From the NCBI GenBank assembly GCA_022819505.1, contig JAJEHD010000013.1, positions 186,001-250,000 on the forward strand: a DNA stretch of 64,000 nucleotides, read 5' to 3'. Made by a program: the position numbers and the translations under genes. This document shows positions 9,701 through 17,324 of the stretch, one piece after another. Every line of letters begins with the position of its first letter. Within the stretch, counting starts at the first letter, position 1. The notes beneath the pieces were generated by a model. That model was not told the DNA's origin. It saw nothing but the letters and a program-made list of their open reading frames with translations, and did no database searches. Source of the stretch: Acidimicrobiia bacterium. GTDB lineage: Bacteria > Actinomycetota > Acidimicrobiia > Acidimicrobiales > Aldehydirespiratoraceae.

Positions 9701-10263
9701 CCTTCCAGTCGCCGCGACTGGCCCACGACCATCTCGACTTCGTCGAGGCGGTCGCCTCGGCCGACGCCGCGAAGGGGGACGGGTCGGGGCGGCTGGCCCA
9801 AGCCGCGGCTCGGGGCTACTTCAAGCTGCTCGCCTACAAGGACGAGTACGAGGTGGCCAGGCTGATGCTCGACACCGGGGCCACCGCCGAGGCCCGCCAG
9901 CAGGCCGCGACCACCTCCGGGAAGCTGGCCTGGAGGCTGCACCCGCCGATCCTGCGGGCCCTCGGCATGAAGTCGAAGATGTCGGTGCCGGTGTCGTGGA
10001 CGCCGGCCATCCGGCTGCTGGCATCCATGCGCCGCCTGCGGGGCACGCCCCTCGATGTGTTCGGCTACACCGCGGTGCGGCGGGCGGAGCGGTCCCTGCC
10101 CGGCGAGTACCGGGCCGCGGTCACGGCCGACCTCGCGACGCTGGATCCGGGCTGTTACGAGGCCGCTCTGCGGCGAGCGGCCCTGCCCGAGGTCGTGCGG
10201 GGATACGAGCACATCAAGATGGCCGGCATCACCCGGATGCGAGAAGAGCTCGCAAGAGCCTGA
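6712..10263 (+). CDS. Fused indolepyruvate (2-oxoacid):ferredoxin oxidoreductase
   Basis: A single 1183-residue chain joining the alpha/beta (thiamine diphosphate) and gamma parts of indolepyruvate-type ferredoxin oxidoreductases. This family oxidatively decarboxylates aryl or branched 2-oxo acids to acyl-CoA with reduction of ferredoxin. The N-terminal pyrimidine-binding part shows VSGYPGSPVGGYD, the middle has FCSGCPHNRSTKVPEG and GIGCHTM, and a Cys-rich cluster lies near residues 633-670 (CEGCGDCASISNC, then CNLDFSCLEGDC). The gamma domain begins near residue 733 with VGIGGTGVVTVSQ, followed by a C-terminal helical domain. The start is TTG at 6712, six bases after GGAGG. The exact 2-oxo acid is not predictable. 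Confidence 0.9.
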   Translation: MTIADTYRLSSRYADDSGTVFMTGLQALARLPIEQLRADRLAGLRTAAFVSGYPGSPVGGYDGDLSRAIEQAPDLPIVLAPALNEEQAVTAVMGSQLAMLRPDSRYDGVVGVFYGKAPGVDRAGDALRHAVFAGSDPRGGAVVIAGDDPAAKSSTIPSSSAGTLADKHIPVLYPGTPREALDLGRHAVYLSRATGLWTSLKIVADVADGSGTVHLDPLRVDPVIPTIDGEPYGHTPDGRLLTPETVDAEREIYEVRHPLAIEYAALNHLNHATVDPSDAWIGIVASGITYRELREALRRLGLGDDAEISAAGIRLMCMHMPIPFSPQRARNFARGLEEIFVVEEKQPNIESLMKDALYNQLRRPRVTGKFDEHDAMLLPGHGGLTADDLLDPLRRRLSERIGERLAPEQPRRELIPLGTDVARTPYFCSGCPHNRSTKVPEGAAVGAGIGCHTMTLLMDSDGFGDIVGLTCMGQEGAQWIGMAPFVETPHIFQNIGDGTYFHSGQLAIQGAIAAGLDVTYKLLWNRTVAMTGGQDPQGMLGVAEVCRVLLAQGVARVLVTTEDVARYRSADLPEGVDVWPRDRLMEAQELLAGVSGVTVLIHDQQCAAEARRGRKRGTVAVPRQRVFINERICEGCGDCASISNCLSVQPVETPFGRKTRIDQTTCNLDFSCLEGDCPSFMTVTGPGRLRSWLRRITGRDRVSRRAARTQAHAAPVDLHDPVPVVPTDDLSVRIVGIGGTGVVTVSQVIGTAAMFDGYEARGLDQIGLSQKAGPVVSDLRLYRGAEAASNRLGEGQADVLLAFDQLGAASPSGMSRTDPERTVVVGSTSQTPTGAVVAHPERAMPEPAVLEAAIAASTRADCRHWADAQALTEALLGNSVTANVFVVGMAVQAGALPLSPWSVEQAIELNGVATRSNIEAFRWGRAMVARPEAVHAAAATGQARRDRRPELDQQLATRARDVARAAGFDGTAAGGPESDDGYRGAVDLELMASELCAFQSPRLAHDHLDFVEAVASADAAKGDGSGRLAQAAARGYFKLLAYKDEYEVARLMLDTGATAEARQQAATTSGKLAWRLHPPILRALGMKSKMSVPVSWTPAIRLLASMRRLRGTPLDVFGYTAVRRAERSLPGEYRAAVTADLATLDPGCYEAALRRAALPEVVRGYEHIKMAGITRMREELARA

Positions 10264-10281
10264 GGCCGAGCGAGCAGCCGC

Positions 10282-10382
10282 AGCGGGAAACCAGGGCCCG
10301 AGCGGCCCGTGAGCGAAGCGAACAGGAGCGGGAAGCCAGGGCCCGAGCGGCCCGTGAGCGAAGCGAACAGGAGCGGGAAGCC
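10282..10382 (+). repeat. 45-bp direct repeat (two copies plus partial) with internal stem-loops
   Basis: Units span 10282-10326 and 10327-10371, and a third truncated copy starts at 10372. The two full copies differ by only a few bases. Each contains GGGCC-cgagc-GGCCC, a 5-bp GC stem-loop. The array fills most of the 151-bp gap between the oxidoreductase stop and the SNF2 start. It could be a REP-like element, a terminator array or an expanding minisatellite. It is too short and lacks spacers for a CRISPR array. Confidence 0.8.
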
Positions 10383-10414
10383 GCGCGCGAGTTGATAGGC
10401 TCACGCCCAACCCA

Positions 10415-13400
10415 ATGGTGACGACGACTGCTACCGCCACCTTGGACCCACGCTTGGCGTTGTCCCCGGACTTCGCCGAAGCGGTGCGCCGCCATGTCGA
10501 TGGCCTGGCCAGCGACGCGGACCTGGCGCTTCTCGAGGCCAACACCAGGCTGTGGGTTCGAGCCCTTTACCGACTGCTCGACGACGTCGCAGAATCCATC
10601 GACGCCGTCAGGGCCACGGTAAGGGGGCATCAGCGCGCCCTGATCGTGGCGGACCTCGAGAACGACTACCGCGCCATCGACGCCGTGCTGACGAAGCTGG
10701 CAGGACCGCCGCGGGCCCCCCTCGAGAACGGATCCTCGGCGGAGGCCCGCAGCGCGGGCGTCGTCGAGCTGCAACTGTCATGGGTGCCGGGGCGGGTGAT
10801 CGCCTGGGCGGCGGGGTCGGGCCGGTCCCCGGAGACCGCACCGGACGTCCTCAAACGGCTGCGCGACGCGGGCGCCGGGACCGTCGAGTGGAGCGAGCAC
10901 CGCCCGGTGAAGCTGGGCACCGGGACCCGGGCCGAGACGGTCTCAGCGCCGATCGAGAGCTGCCTCGGCTGGCTCGTGGCCCTCGGCTCGGCGGCCGAGG
11001 AGGACGGGATAGGGGCGAGCGTGTCATGGCTGGGACTGGTGGCCGCGCTGGCCGTGCGGCTCGCCGCCCAGGGGCGCATGGTTCCCCAGTTGAAGAAGGT
11101 CCGCCGTCGCTACCGACCCGACGACGAGGCCGGCGGGACCAACGGTGCGCCACCGGCCGCCGTGACCCACCGCGACGTCGCCAGCTACGCAGTGCGCTGG
11201 ACCCCGGCGCTGGTGGAGTCCGACGTCGTGTCCGCTCTGGCGGATTCCCTTCCCGGCGCGGCCGCGGCCTTCGAGAACCAGCGGGACGCGACCGCCTTCA
11301 CCCAGGCCGCGCTGGCCGACATCTTCGACGCCATCGCCACGGAGGCGGCCGAACGGCTCGAAGCGCCCGCGCCCCCGCCCGCGCCGCGCACCCGGGCGGA
11401 TGTGGCCGAGACGGCGCTGGCCCGGCTGGACGGCACGCCCTTCGACGTCCCCAGCCGCCACGCCTCCGACCTGGCCCGGCGACTGGACCAGTGGGCTCGC
11501 CCGGTGACGGAGCCCTACGACCCGCGGCTCCGGCTCATCGTGCAACTCGATCCTCCCGACGACATCGGCGCCTGGCATCTGTCGGTCCTGTCGGAGGCGA
11601 GCTCGGGGGAGCTCCAGCCGGTGGAGCGGGCCCTGGTGATCGCGTCGCGGGCCCGCCGCCAGGCGGTGAAGCACCAGATGACCCGCCTGGAGCGGCTCTT
11701 CCCGGAGTTGGTGCGCCTCGGTGGACGCCGCCGGGGAGAGGTGATCCTCGACGCCGACGAGGCGTGGCAGCTGATGACGGAGACCGGACATGTCCTGCAG
11801 GCCGTCGGCTACGAGGTCCGGGTGCCCGCGCTGTCGCGCCGGCGCCCCTCGCCGGCGCTGCGCCTCACCTCGGTCGAGGCTCAGGAGACAGTCGTCGGGG
11901 CCCGCCAGCTTGCCGATGTCCGCTGGTCGGTCGCCTTCGACGACGTGGAGTTGACCGCCACCGAGATCCGGGACCTGGCCACCCAGGCCCGGCCGCTGGT
12001 CAGGAGCCGGGGCCAGTGGGTGGAACTCGACCGGGCCGACCTGAACGAGGCCGCGGCCGCGCTGGCCGAGCGGGCCGACGTGACCCGCATGACCGGTGCC
12101 GACATGCTGCGCCACGCCCTCGGCCTGGAGGGATCCCCGCTGTCCGGGGGGACGATGGTGTCGGGCAAGGGCTGGGCCGCGGACTTGATCCGCAGCGCCA
12201 GCAACATCGGCGCCGAACTCCCCACCAAGCCCGACGGATTCAAGGGCACGCTGCGCACCTACCAGGCCGACGCGCTCGTGTGGCTGGGCTTCCTGGAGCA
12301 GGCCGGCCTGGGCGGCTGCCTCGCTCTGGACATGGGACTGGGCAAGACCCCCACGATGCTGGCCCACATCTACCTCACCCGCGGCAACGGCCCGTCGCTG
12401 GTGGCCGCGCCGCCCGCGGTCGTGAGCAACTGGGCCAGCGAGGCCCGCCGGTTCGTTCCCGGCCTCCGGGTGGTGGTGCACCACGGACCGAGCCGCACGC
12501 CCGCCGACCAGGTGCCGGCCATGGTCAAGCGAGCCGACCTCGTGGTCTCCACCTACGGCACCACCATGCGCGACCTGGACGTCCTCGAGAAGGTCGAGTG
12601 GTCGACGGTGGTGCTCGACGAGGCCCAGGCCATCAAGAACCCGGCCAGCGAGACCGCCCAGCAGTTGCGCCGGCTCGACGCCCAATGCCGGGTGACGCTG
12701 ACCGGAACGCCGATCGAGAACGGCCTGGGCGACCTGTGGGCCATCATGGACTTCTGCAACCCGGGCCTGCTGGGGGCCCGCAACCGGTTCATCGCCGAGA
12801 TGTCGAAGGTCTCGAAGAAGCCCGAGCCGGATGCCAGCGGCACCGAGGGATCCAACGGCTCCGAGGCGTCCAACGGCTCGCAGCCGGCCCCGGTCGGCAA
12901 GTCTGCCGCGGCCGGTGAGGGGGCCCTGGCCGCGCTCAACGGCATCCTCGTGTTCCGCCGCACCAAGGCCGAGCCGGCCATAGCCGCGGAGTTGCCCGAC
13001 CGCATCGACGAGCTCGACAACTGCACGATGACGGCTGAGCAGATCGGGCTGTACCAGGCCGTCCTCGACGAGTTGGTGGCCCGCACCGAGACCACGGCCG
13101 AGGGCGGCCCTGAGCGCAAGGGAGCGGTACTGGCCGCTATCACCGCCCTCAAACAGATCTGCAACCATCCCGTCAACTACCAGGATGACGACGGCCCCCT
13201 CGATGGGCGCTCGGGGAAGCTGGCTCGGCTGGAGCAGATCATGGGCCAGGTGTTCGCGGCGTCGGAGCGGATGCTGATCTTCACCCACTTCGCCACCTGG
13301 GGCGAGCGGCTAGCCGCCCATCTGAGCGAGCGAACCGGCCTGCCCATCAGCTGCTACCACGGCGGCCTGGCCCGCGGCGCCCGCGACCGCCTGGTCCAGT

Positions 13401-13792
13401 CGTTCCAGAAGGGCAGGGGAGCGGGTGCCCTGGTGCTGTCACTGAAGGCGGGCGGCACCGGCCTGAACCTGACCGCGGCCAACCATGTCGTGCTCTACGA
13501 CAGGTGGTGGAACCCCGCGGTCGAGGACCAGGCCCGCGACCGGGCCTGGCGCATCGGGCAGCGCAACACGGTGGTGTGCCACCGGCTGGTGTGTCCCGGC
13601 ACCGTCGACGAGCGGGTCGAGGAAGTGGTGGCGGGCAAGCGCCGCATCGCCGACATGGTCCTGCCGAAGTCGTCCTCGGTGGGCGACCTGAACAGCGATC
13701 AGCTGCGGGCCGCGCTGGGGATCGACCCCGAGCAGCTGCTCATCGACGAGAACGGCGACAACGGAGCCCACGGACGGGAGAGCGGATCATGA
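10415..13792 (+). CDS. SNF2-family DEAD/DEAH-box ATPase (RapA/HepA-like)
   Basis: A 1125-residue double-stranded-DNA translocase of the SNF2 class. The N-terminal half (about 1-600) is the poorly conserved bacterial SNF2-associated region. The ATPase core begins with DMGLGKTPTM (Walker A Lys K644), followed by VVLDEAQAIKNP (motif II), LTGTPIENGLGDLW, the helicase C domain with MLIFTHFATW, and WRIGQ near the end. Between motif III and the C domain lies a low-complexity G/S/N/E-rich insert (about residues 805-835). ATG at 10415 has no clear ribosome binding site. It overlaps the following small gene by 4 bp. In bacteria such proteins act in transcription recycling or DNA transactions; the role here is unknown. 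Confidence 0.93.
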   Translation: MVTTTATATLDPRLALSPDFAEAVRRHVDGLASDADLALLEANTRLWVRALYRLLDDVAESIDAVRATVRGHQRALIVADLENDYRAIDAVLTKLAGPPRAPLENGSSAEARSAGVVELQLSWVPGRVIAWAAGSGRSPETAPDVLKRLRDAGAGTVEWSEHRPVKLGTGTRAETVSAPIESCLGWLVALGSAAEEDGIGASVSWLGLVAALAVRLAAQGRMVPQLKKVRRRYRPDDEAGGTNGAPPAAVTHRDVASYAVRWTPALVESDVVSALADSLPGAAAAFENQRDATAFTQAALADIFDAIATEAAERLEAPAPPPAPRTRADVAETALARLDGTPFDVPSRHASDLARRLDQWARPVTEPYDPRLRLIVQLDPPDDIGAWHLSVLSEASSGELQPVERALVIASRARRQAVKHQMTRLERLFPELVRLGGRRRGEVILDADEAWQLMTETGHVLQAVGYEVRVPALSRRRPSPALRLTSVEAQETVVGARQLADVRWSVAFDDVELTATEIRDLATQARPLVRSRGQWVELDRADLNEAAAALAERADVTRMTGADMLRHALGLEGSPLSGGTMVSGKGWAADLIRSASNIGAELPTKPDGFKGTLRTYQADALVWLGFLEQAGLGGCLALDMGLGKTPTMLAHIYLTRGNGPSLVAAPPAVVSNWASEARRFVPGLRVVVHHGPSRTPADQVPAMVKRADLVVSTYGTTMRDLDVLEKVEWSTVVLDEAQAIKNPASETAQQLRRLDAQCRVTLTGTPIENGLGDLWAIMDFCNPGLLGARNRFIAEMSKVSKKPEPDASGTEGSNGSEASNGSQPAPVGKSAAAGEGALAALNGILVFRRTKAEPAIAAELPDRIDELDNCTMTAEQIGLYQAVLDELVARTETTAEGGPERKGAVLAAITALKQICNHPVNYQDDDGPLDGRSGKLARLEQIMGQVFAASERMLIFTHFATWGERLAAHLSERTGLPISCYHGGLARGARDRLVQSFQKGRGAGALVLSLKAGGTGLNLTAANHVVLYDRWWNPAVEDQARDRAWRIGQRNTVVCHRLVCPGTVDERVEEVVAGKRRIADMVLPKSSSVGDLNSDQLRAALGIDPEQLLIDENGDNGAHGRESGS

Positions 13793-14106
13793 CGGCCAAC
13801 GGCGCCGACGCGGCCCGCAAGCGCTCCCGCCGGGGCAGGGGCAAGGGGCCCGCGCCGGGAACGGCCAAGACCTCCGGGGACTTCTGGGGCTCCGCCGACA
13901 AGCTGCCCCCGGTGCACGAGGTGACCGTCTCCGCCGATCCCTCGGCGGTGGTGAGGTCGCTGGGACGGCCCCCGTTCTCGGGCCACGAGGCGGTCAGCGA
14001 GTACTACCTGCGGGCCGTCTACGACAACACCGTCAAGCTCGCCGAGGTGCTGGCCACCGCCGGCGACCTATTGTCGGAGTCCGCCGAGAGCCGCGCCGAC
14101 CGCTGA
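13789..14106 (+). CDS. Small basic protein coupled to the SNF2 ATPase, function unknown
   Basis: 105 residues. The first ~30 are rich in Arg, Lys and Gly (RKRSRRGRGKGPAPG), which suggests nucleic-acid contact or disorder. The remainder has a short helix-prone segment (HEAVSEYYLRAVYDNTVKLAEVL). The ATG at 13789 overlaps the SNF2 stop (ATGA), so the two products are probably made together and may interact. I do not recognise a family. Frames extending further upstream are shadows of the SNF2 gene. Confidence 0.7.
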   Translation: MTANGADAARKRSRRGRGKGPAPGTAKTSGDFWGSADKLPPVHEVTVSADPSAVVRSLGRPPFSGHEAVSEYYLRAVYDNTVKLAEVLATAGDLLSESAESRADR

Positions 14107-14131
14107 GCCTCGACCCGAGGAGGGAGCACGC

Positions 14132-15328
14132 ATGAAGCCGTCAGATTTTCCCCGCGACTCAAAGTTCCGCGACCCCACAACCCCGCCGTTTCAGGACGAG
14201 ACCGGCATGTTCCACGTGATGAGCCATGCGGACGTGCTGCGGGTACTCCACAACGCCGACGAGGCCTTCTCACGCGACCAGGAGCCCTACCTGCCCGAGG
14301 GCGCCCCGATCCACATCGCCATGGAGTTCATGTGGATGGTCGAGCCGTTCACGCTCGACGGCGACGCCGGCCGCCACGACGTGCTGCGGGGCGTGGTGGA
14401 GCCGTGGTTCAGGAACAACGCGGTCCGGACCATGGAGCCGGTGATCAGGCGGATCACCATCGACACGATCAACGAGGTAGTGGACAAGGGCACTGGCGAG
14501 GTCGATGTGGCCGTCGAGATGTCATCGCGCCTGGCCATGAGGGTGATCTGCGCGCTGATCGGCATGGACATGGACCGCGAGGAGTGGATGCGGAAGCAGC
14601 TGGACATATTCCTGACGTCGCCGTGGGACGACATGCCCCAGCAATGGGAGCTGCAGGCCTACTTCTGGTGGATGGTGGCCCGGCGACTCAACGAACCCTC
14701 CGACGAGCTTCTCGACGTTCTTGTCAGGGCCTGGGCCGACGGCACCATCGGTGACCGCGAACTGCTCGGCTACCTCTTCGGGTTCACCGCGGCCGGCACC
14801 GACACCACCGGCGCCAGCCTGGCCAACGGATTCGTCTACCTGGCCGAGTTCGATCTCCTCGACTGGGCTCGCAGCCGCGTCGGCGACGACACCGCTATGC
14901 GGCGGGCCGTCGAGGAGATCCTGCGCTTCGGCACGCCGTTCCCCATGAAGCCCCTGTACGTTCGCTCCGACGTGAGCTTCGACGGCCTGGAGGTCCCCGC
15001 AGGAAGCGTGCTGGCGGTGTGGTTCTCGTCGGCCAACCGGGACGAGGCCGTCAACGCCGGCCAGCCTCAGGCCCATCCGGACGTGTTCGATCCTGAACGG
15101 TGGCCCAACCGCCATATCGCCCTGGGATTCGGCACCCACTACTGCCTCGGCGCCGAACTGGCCCGGCTCGAGACCAAGATCCTGCTGGAGGAGGCCCTCA
15201 CCCGGCTTCCAGGGCTCGAGATGGACCCGTCCAAGCCGTTCCGCCGCATCGCCGGCATCGTCGACGCGGTCACGGAGGCTCACTTCACCTTCGATCAGGA
15301 CGGAGCCGACCGGGTGCGCGCCGGCTGA
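14132..15328 (+). CDS. Cytochrome P450
   Basis: A soluble bacterial P450 (398 residues), a haem-thiolate monooxygenase needing two electrons from a ferredoxin. The I-helix motif AGTDTT is near residues 219-225, the K-helix ExxR is EEILR, and the haem loop is FGTHYCLG with the proximal ligand C338. The ribosome binding site AGGAGGGAG lies just upstream of the ATG. It opens the catabolic island and is followed by a GcvT-like demethylase gene. The [3Fe-4S]-type ferredoxin at 29202 is a plausible redox partner (inference). The substrate is unknown; by context it may be a demethylating or hydroxylating enzyme. Confidence 0.95.
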   Translation: MKPSDFPRDSKFRDPTTPPFQDETGMFHVMSHADVLRVLHNADEAFSRDQEPYLPEGAPIHIAMEFMWMVEPFTLDGDAGRHDVLRGVVEPWFRNNAVRTMEPVIRRITIDTINEVVDKGTGEVDVAVEMSSRLAMRVICALIGMDMDREEWMRKQLDIFLTSPWDDMPQQWELQAYFWWMVARRLNEPSDELLDVLVRAWADGTIGDRELLGYLFGFTAAGTDTTGASLANGFVYLAEFDLLDWARSRVGDDTAMRRAVEEILRFGTPFPMKPLYVRSDVSFDGLEVPAGSVLAVWFSSANRDEAVNAGQPQAHPDVFDPERWPNRHIALGFGTHYCLGAELARLETKILLEEALTRLPGLEMDPSKPFRRIAGIVDAVTEAHFTFDQDGADRVRAG

Positions 15329-15338
15329 GCGCAAGCTA

Positions 15339-15368
15339 TTGACAGGGCCCGCCTGCTCGGGTCACTAT
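15339..15368 (+). promoter_or_regulatory. Candidate promoter of the first GcvT-like gene
   Basis: A perfect -35 TTGACA (15339-15344) is followed after 18 nt by CACTAT (15363-15368). The CTATTGACAG around the -35 box differs by one base from the core of the regulator's operator at 17293-17302 read on the other strand, so regulation by the XRE-cupin protein is possible. AGGAG precedes the start codon by 9 nt. Confidence 0.45.
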
Positions 15369-15407
15369 TGATGTGATCTATGAAGCTGGCGTCAGGAGCC
15401 GCGCACC

Positions 15408-16679
15408 ATGGCAGATGAGCACACTTACGATCCGAGCGCGTTCGGCGGGACGTTCCTGAATCCCGGGGCTGCGCCCTACTCCCAGACCGGGCTGTGGATC
15501 GCCTGGGGCGGGTACCACCTCGTCGACCACTACGTCAACGAGGTGTCCGAGATGATGGCCCTGCGTGCCGGCGCCGGCATCGAGGACAAGACACCCCTGT
15601 TCAAGACGATCATCGAGGGCCCCGACGCCGAGGCGTTCGTCGACCGGGTGCAGGTCCGGGACGCCTCCCGGGTGGATGTCGACCACGGCATCTACACCTT
15701 CTACTGCGACCACGATGGCCACGCTGTGAACGAGGGGATCACGTTCCGCACGGCGGCCGACCAGTTCATCCACATGGGCGGCCCCATGGTCGGATGGTTC
15801 AGCGAGTTCGCCGACGGCTACGACATCGAACTCACCGACACCCTGAACACCGACCGCGACTACAGCGTCCTGTGCGTGCAGGGCCCGCGGTCGCATGAAG
15901 TGATGGAGGCCGTCACCGGCAGCACCCACAAGGATCTGCCGTTCTCCCGGGGCCGGATGATCACCGTCAACGGCCACGAGGTGCGCCTGTGGCGAACGGG
16001 ATTCACCGGCGAGATCGGCTTCGAGATGTGGGTCGGTCCGGAGGCGGCCAGGGACATGTATTCGGTCTTCGTCGAGGGTGGACGCCCGCACGGGGCGGTG
16101 CCCATCGGCAACGCGGCGCAGGCGGCCACCCGGGTCGAGGCCGGCATGCTGATCATCGGCGTCGACTACCGCCCTTCGGGCCCGTTCGCGCAGGTGCAGT
16201 TCGCCTACCTGGACGGCGACCGCTACTTCCACACTCCCGCCGAGCTCAACTTCGGGCGCCTCGTCAACTTCCGGCGCGACACCGACTTCGTCGGCCGGCG
16301 GGCACTCGAGGCCGAAGCGGCCGGGGACCGCCCGGGCAAGGTGATGCGGGGTGTGGACATCGATCCTGCCGGCATCGCCGCGCTCTACGAGGGCGCGGGG
16401 TCGCCGCCGTTCCTGAGCCCGCGGCTGCACCGCCACTTCAACTCCGAGATCCTCGCCGGCGGCACCAACGTGGGTTTCGCCACGTCGATGTGCTGGAGCC
16501 CGGTGCTCGAGACCATGATCGGCTTCGCGCACCTCGAATCGCCCGAAGTGGACGCCGGGGACGACGTCACCCTCACCTGGCAGATCTACAACGGTCGCGG
16601 CGAGGCGGTCGAGGGCGAGGTCCCGGCCCGGGTCGTCGACCTGCCCTTCGTCGAGATGAAGCGCAGACGGATCAACTGA
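15408..16679 (+). CDS. GcvT-like aminomethyltransferase/demethylase, paralogue 1
   Basis: A 423-residue protein of the glycine-cleavage T-protein fold (GcvT N-terminal folate-binding domain plus C-terminal barrel). Family members that are not glycine cleavage enzymes include THF-dependent O- and N-demethylases such as LigM/DesA. Seen are SVLCVQGPRSHEVM, RTGFTGEIGFEMWVG, the domain boundary FGRLVNFRRDTDFVGRRAL and the terminal LPFVEMKRRRIN, which is shared with paralogue 2 at 31015. At the position where T-proteins usually carry a folate-contacting Asp, it reads AVNEGITF, with Glu in place of Asp (alignment by eye). No glycine cleavage gcvH or gcvP gene is nearby, which supports a demethylase role using tetrahydrofolate. 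Confidence 0.85.
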   Translation: MADEHTYDPSAFGGTFLNPGAAPYSQTGLWIAWGGYHLVDHYVNEVSEMMALRAGAGIEDKTPLFKTIIEGPDAEAFVDRVQVRDASRVDVDHGIYTFYCDHDGHAVNEGITFRTAADQFIHMGGPMVGWFSEFADGYDIELTDTLNTDRDYSVLCVQGPRSHEVMEAVTGSTHKDLPFSRGRMITVNGHEVRLWRTGFTGEIGFEMWVGPEAARDMYSVFVEGGRPHGAVPIGNAAQAATRVEAGMLIIGVDYRPSGPFAQVQFAYLDGDRYFHTPAELNFGRLVNFRRDTDFVGRRALEAEAAGDRPGKVMRGVDIDPAGIAALYEGAGSPPFLSPRLHRHFNSEILAGGTNVGFATSMCWSPVLETMIGFAHLESPEVDAGDDVTLTWQIYNGRGEAVEGEVPARVVDLPFVEMKRRRIN

Positions 16680-16697
16680 GCCGGCGACTAGAGGCCG

Positions 16698-17288
16698 CTA
16701 GAACGACGGCGGGCTCGTGATTATCAGGAACCGCGCTCCGGCATCCCCCGAGACCCACTGGTGGGGGGTCGTCGACGGGTACAGCAGGGTGTCGCCCGGA
16801 TGGAGCGGGACCGGATCCCTGCCCTCCAAGCGGATCTCGACCGAGCCCTCGAGCAGATGGACAACCTCTTGCCCCTCGTGCACGATCACCTCTGAGGCGA
16901 TGTTCGGCTCGGCCACGGTCTCGTTGGCCTCGAGGCGACGCCCCTCGCCCGGCGTGAGGAAGCGGGTACTGGCTCCCTCGGCGAGGAAGAACGCCTCGCC
17001 CTCGCCGGCCCGCACCAGCGTGACCTCCGAGACCGCCGGGTCGAGCAGCGCGACCGTCGTCGTTCCCAGCGCCTGGGCCACCCGGTGCAGTGCGAAGAGG
17101 CTGGGCATGGCCCGCGAGTTCTCGATCTGGGAGAGGAACGGCTGGGAGAGGTCGCACCGGTCGGCGAGCTCCTGCATGGTCATCCCGGCGGCCTTGCGGC
17201 GCTGCCGTAGGGCGGGCCCGAGCTGCGAAGCGACCGAGGTCGGCTCAGAAGGTCGCTCGTGCTCTACTGCTCCGTGGTGGGTTCTCAT
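16698..17288 (-). CDS. XRE-family regulator with C-terminal cupin domain
   Basis: 196 residues. A helix-turn-helix of the XRE type lies at about residues 22-75 (LRQRRKAAGMTMQELADRCD, then SQPFLSQIENSRAMPSL). A cupin sensor domain occupies about 110-190 (HEGQEVVHLLEGSVEIRLEG, then LHPGDTLLYPSTTPHQW). Such proteins often control catabolic or polyamine-type operons in response to small ligands. The ATG at 17288 sits just downstream of a 14-bp dyad and a TAGAAT -10 box, fitting autoregulation. It lies between the GcvT-like gene and the hydrolase, so it is the best candidate local regulator of the island. Confidence 0.92.
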   Translation of the reverse strand: MRTHHGAVEHERPSEPTSVASQLGPALRQRRKAAGMTMQELADRCDLSQPFLSQIENSRAMPSLFALHRVAQALGTTTVALLDPAVSEVTLVRAGEGEAFFLAEGASTRFLTPGEGRRLEANETVAEPNIASEVIVHEGQEVVHLLEGSVEIRLEGRDPVPLHPGDTLLYPSTTPHQWVSGDAGARFLIITSPPSF

Positions 17289-17290
17289 CG

Positions 17291-17308
17291 ATCTGTCAAC
17301 AGATTCTA
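17291..17308 (-). promoter_or_regulatory. Operator dyad and -10 box of the XRE-cupin regulator
   Basis: ATCTGT-ca-ACAGAT (17291-17304) is a near-perfect inverted repeat 2 bp from the regulator start codon. On the minus strand TAGAAT (17303-17308) forms a good -10 box ending 14 nt before the start. A bound regulator would therefore cover the transcription start. A one-base variant of the core lies in the promoter at 15336-15345. Confidence 0.5.
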
Positions 17309-17324
17309 GCTTCCCGGGTCGGGG

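Noticed and set aside
10282..10382. CRISPR array
   Set aside because: The repeats are contiguous with no spacers, only two full copies exist, and no cas gene is near.
15408..16679. Glycine cleavage T-protein (gcvT) or DMSP demethylase (dmdA)
   Set aside because: No gcvH or gcvP nearby, a paralogue in the same island and catabolic context argue against gcvT. No DmdA-specific feature could be recognised.
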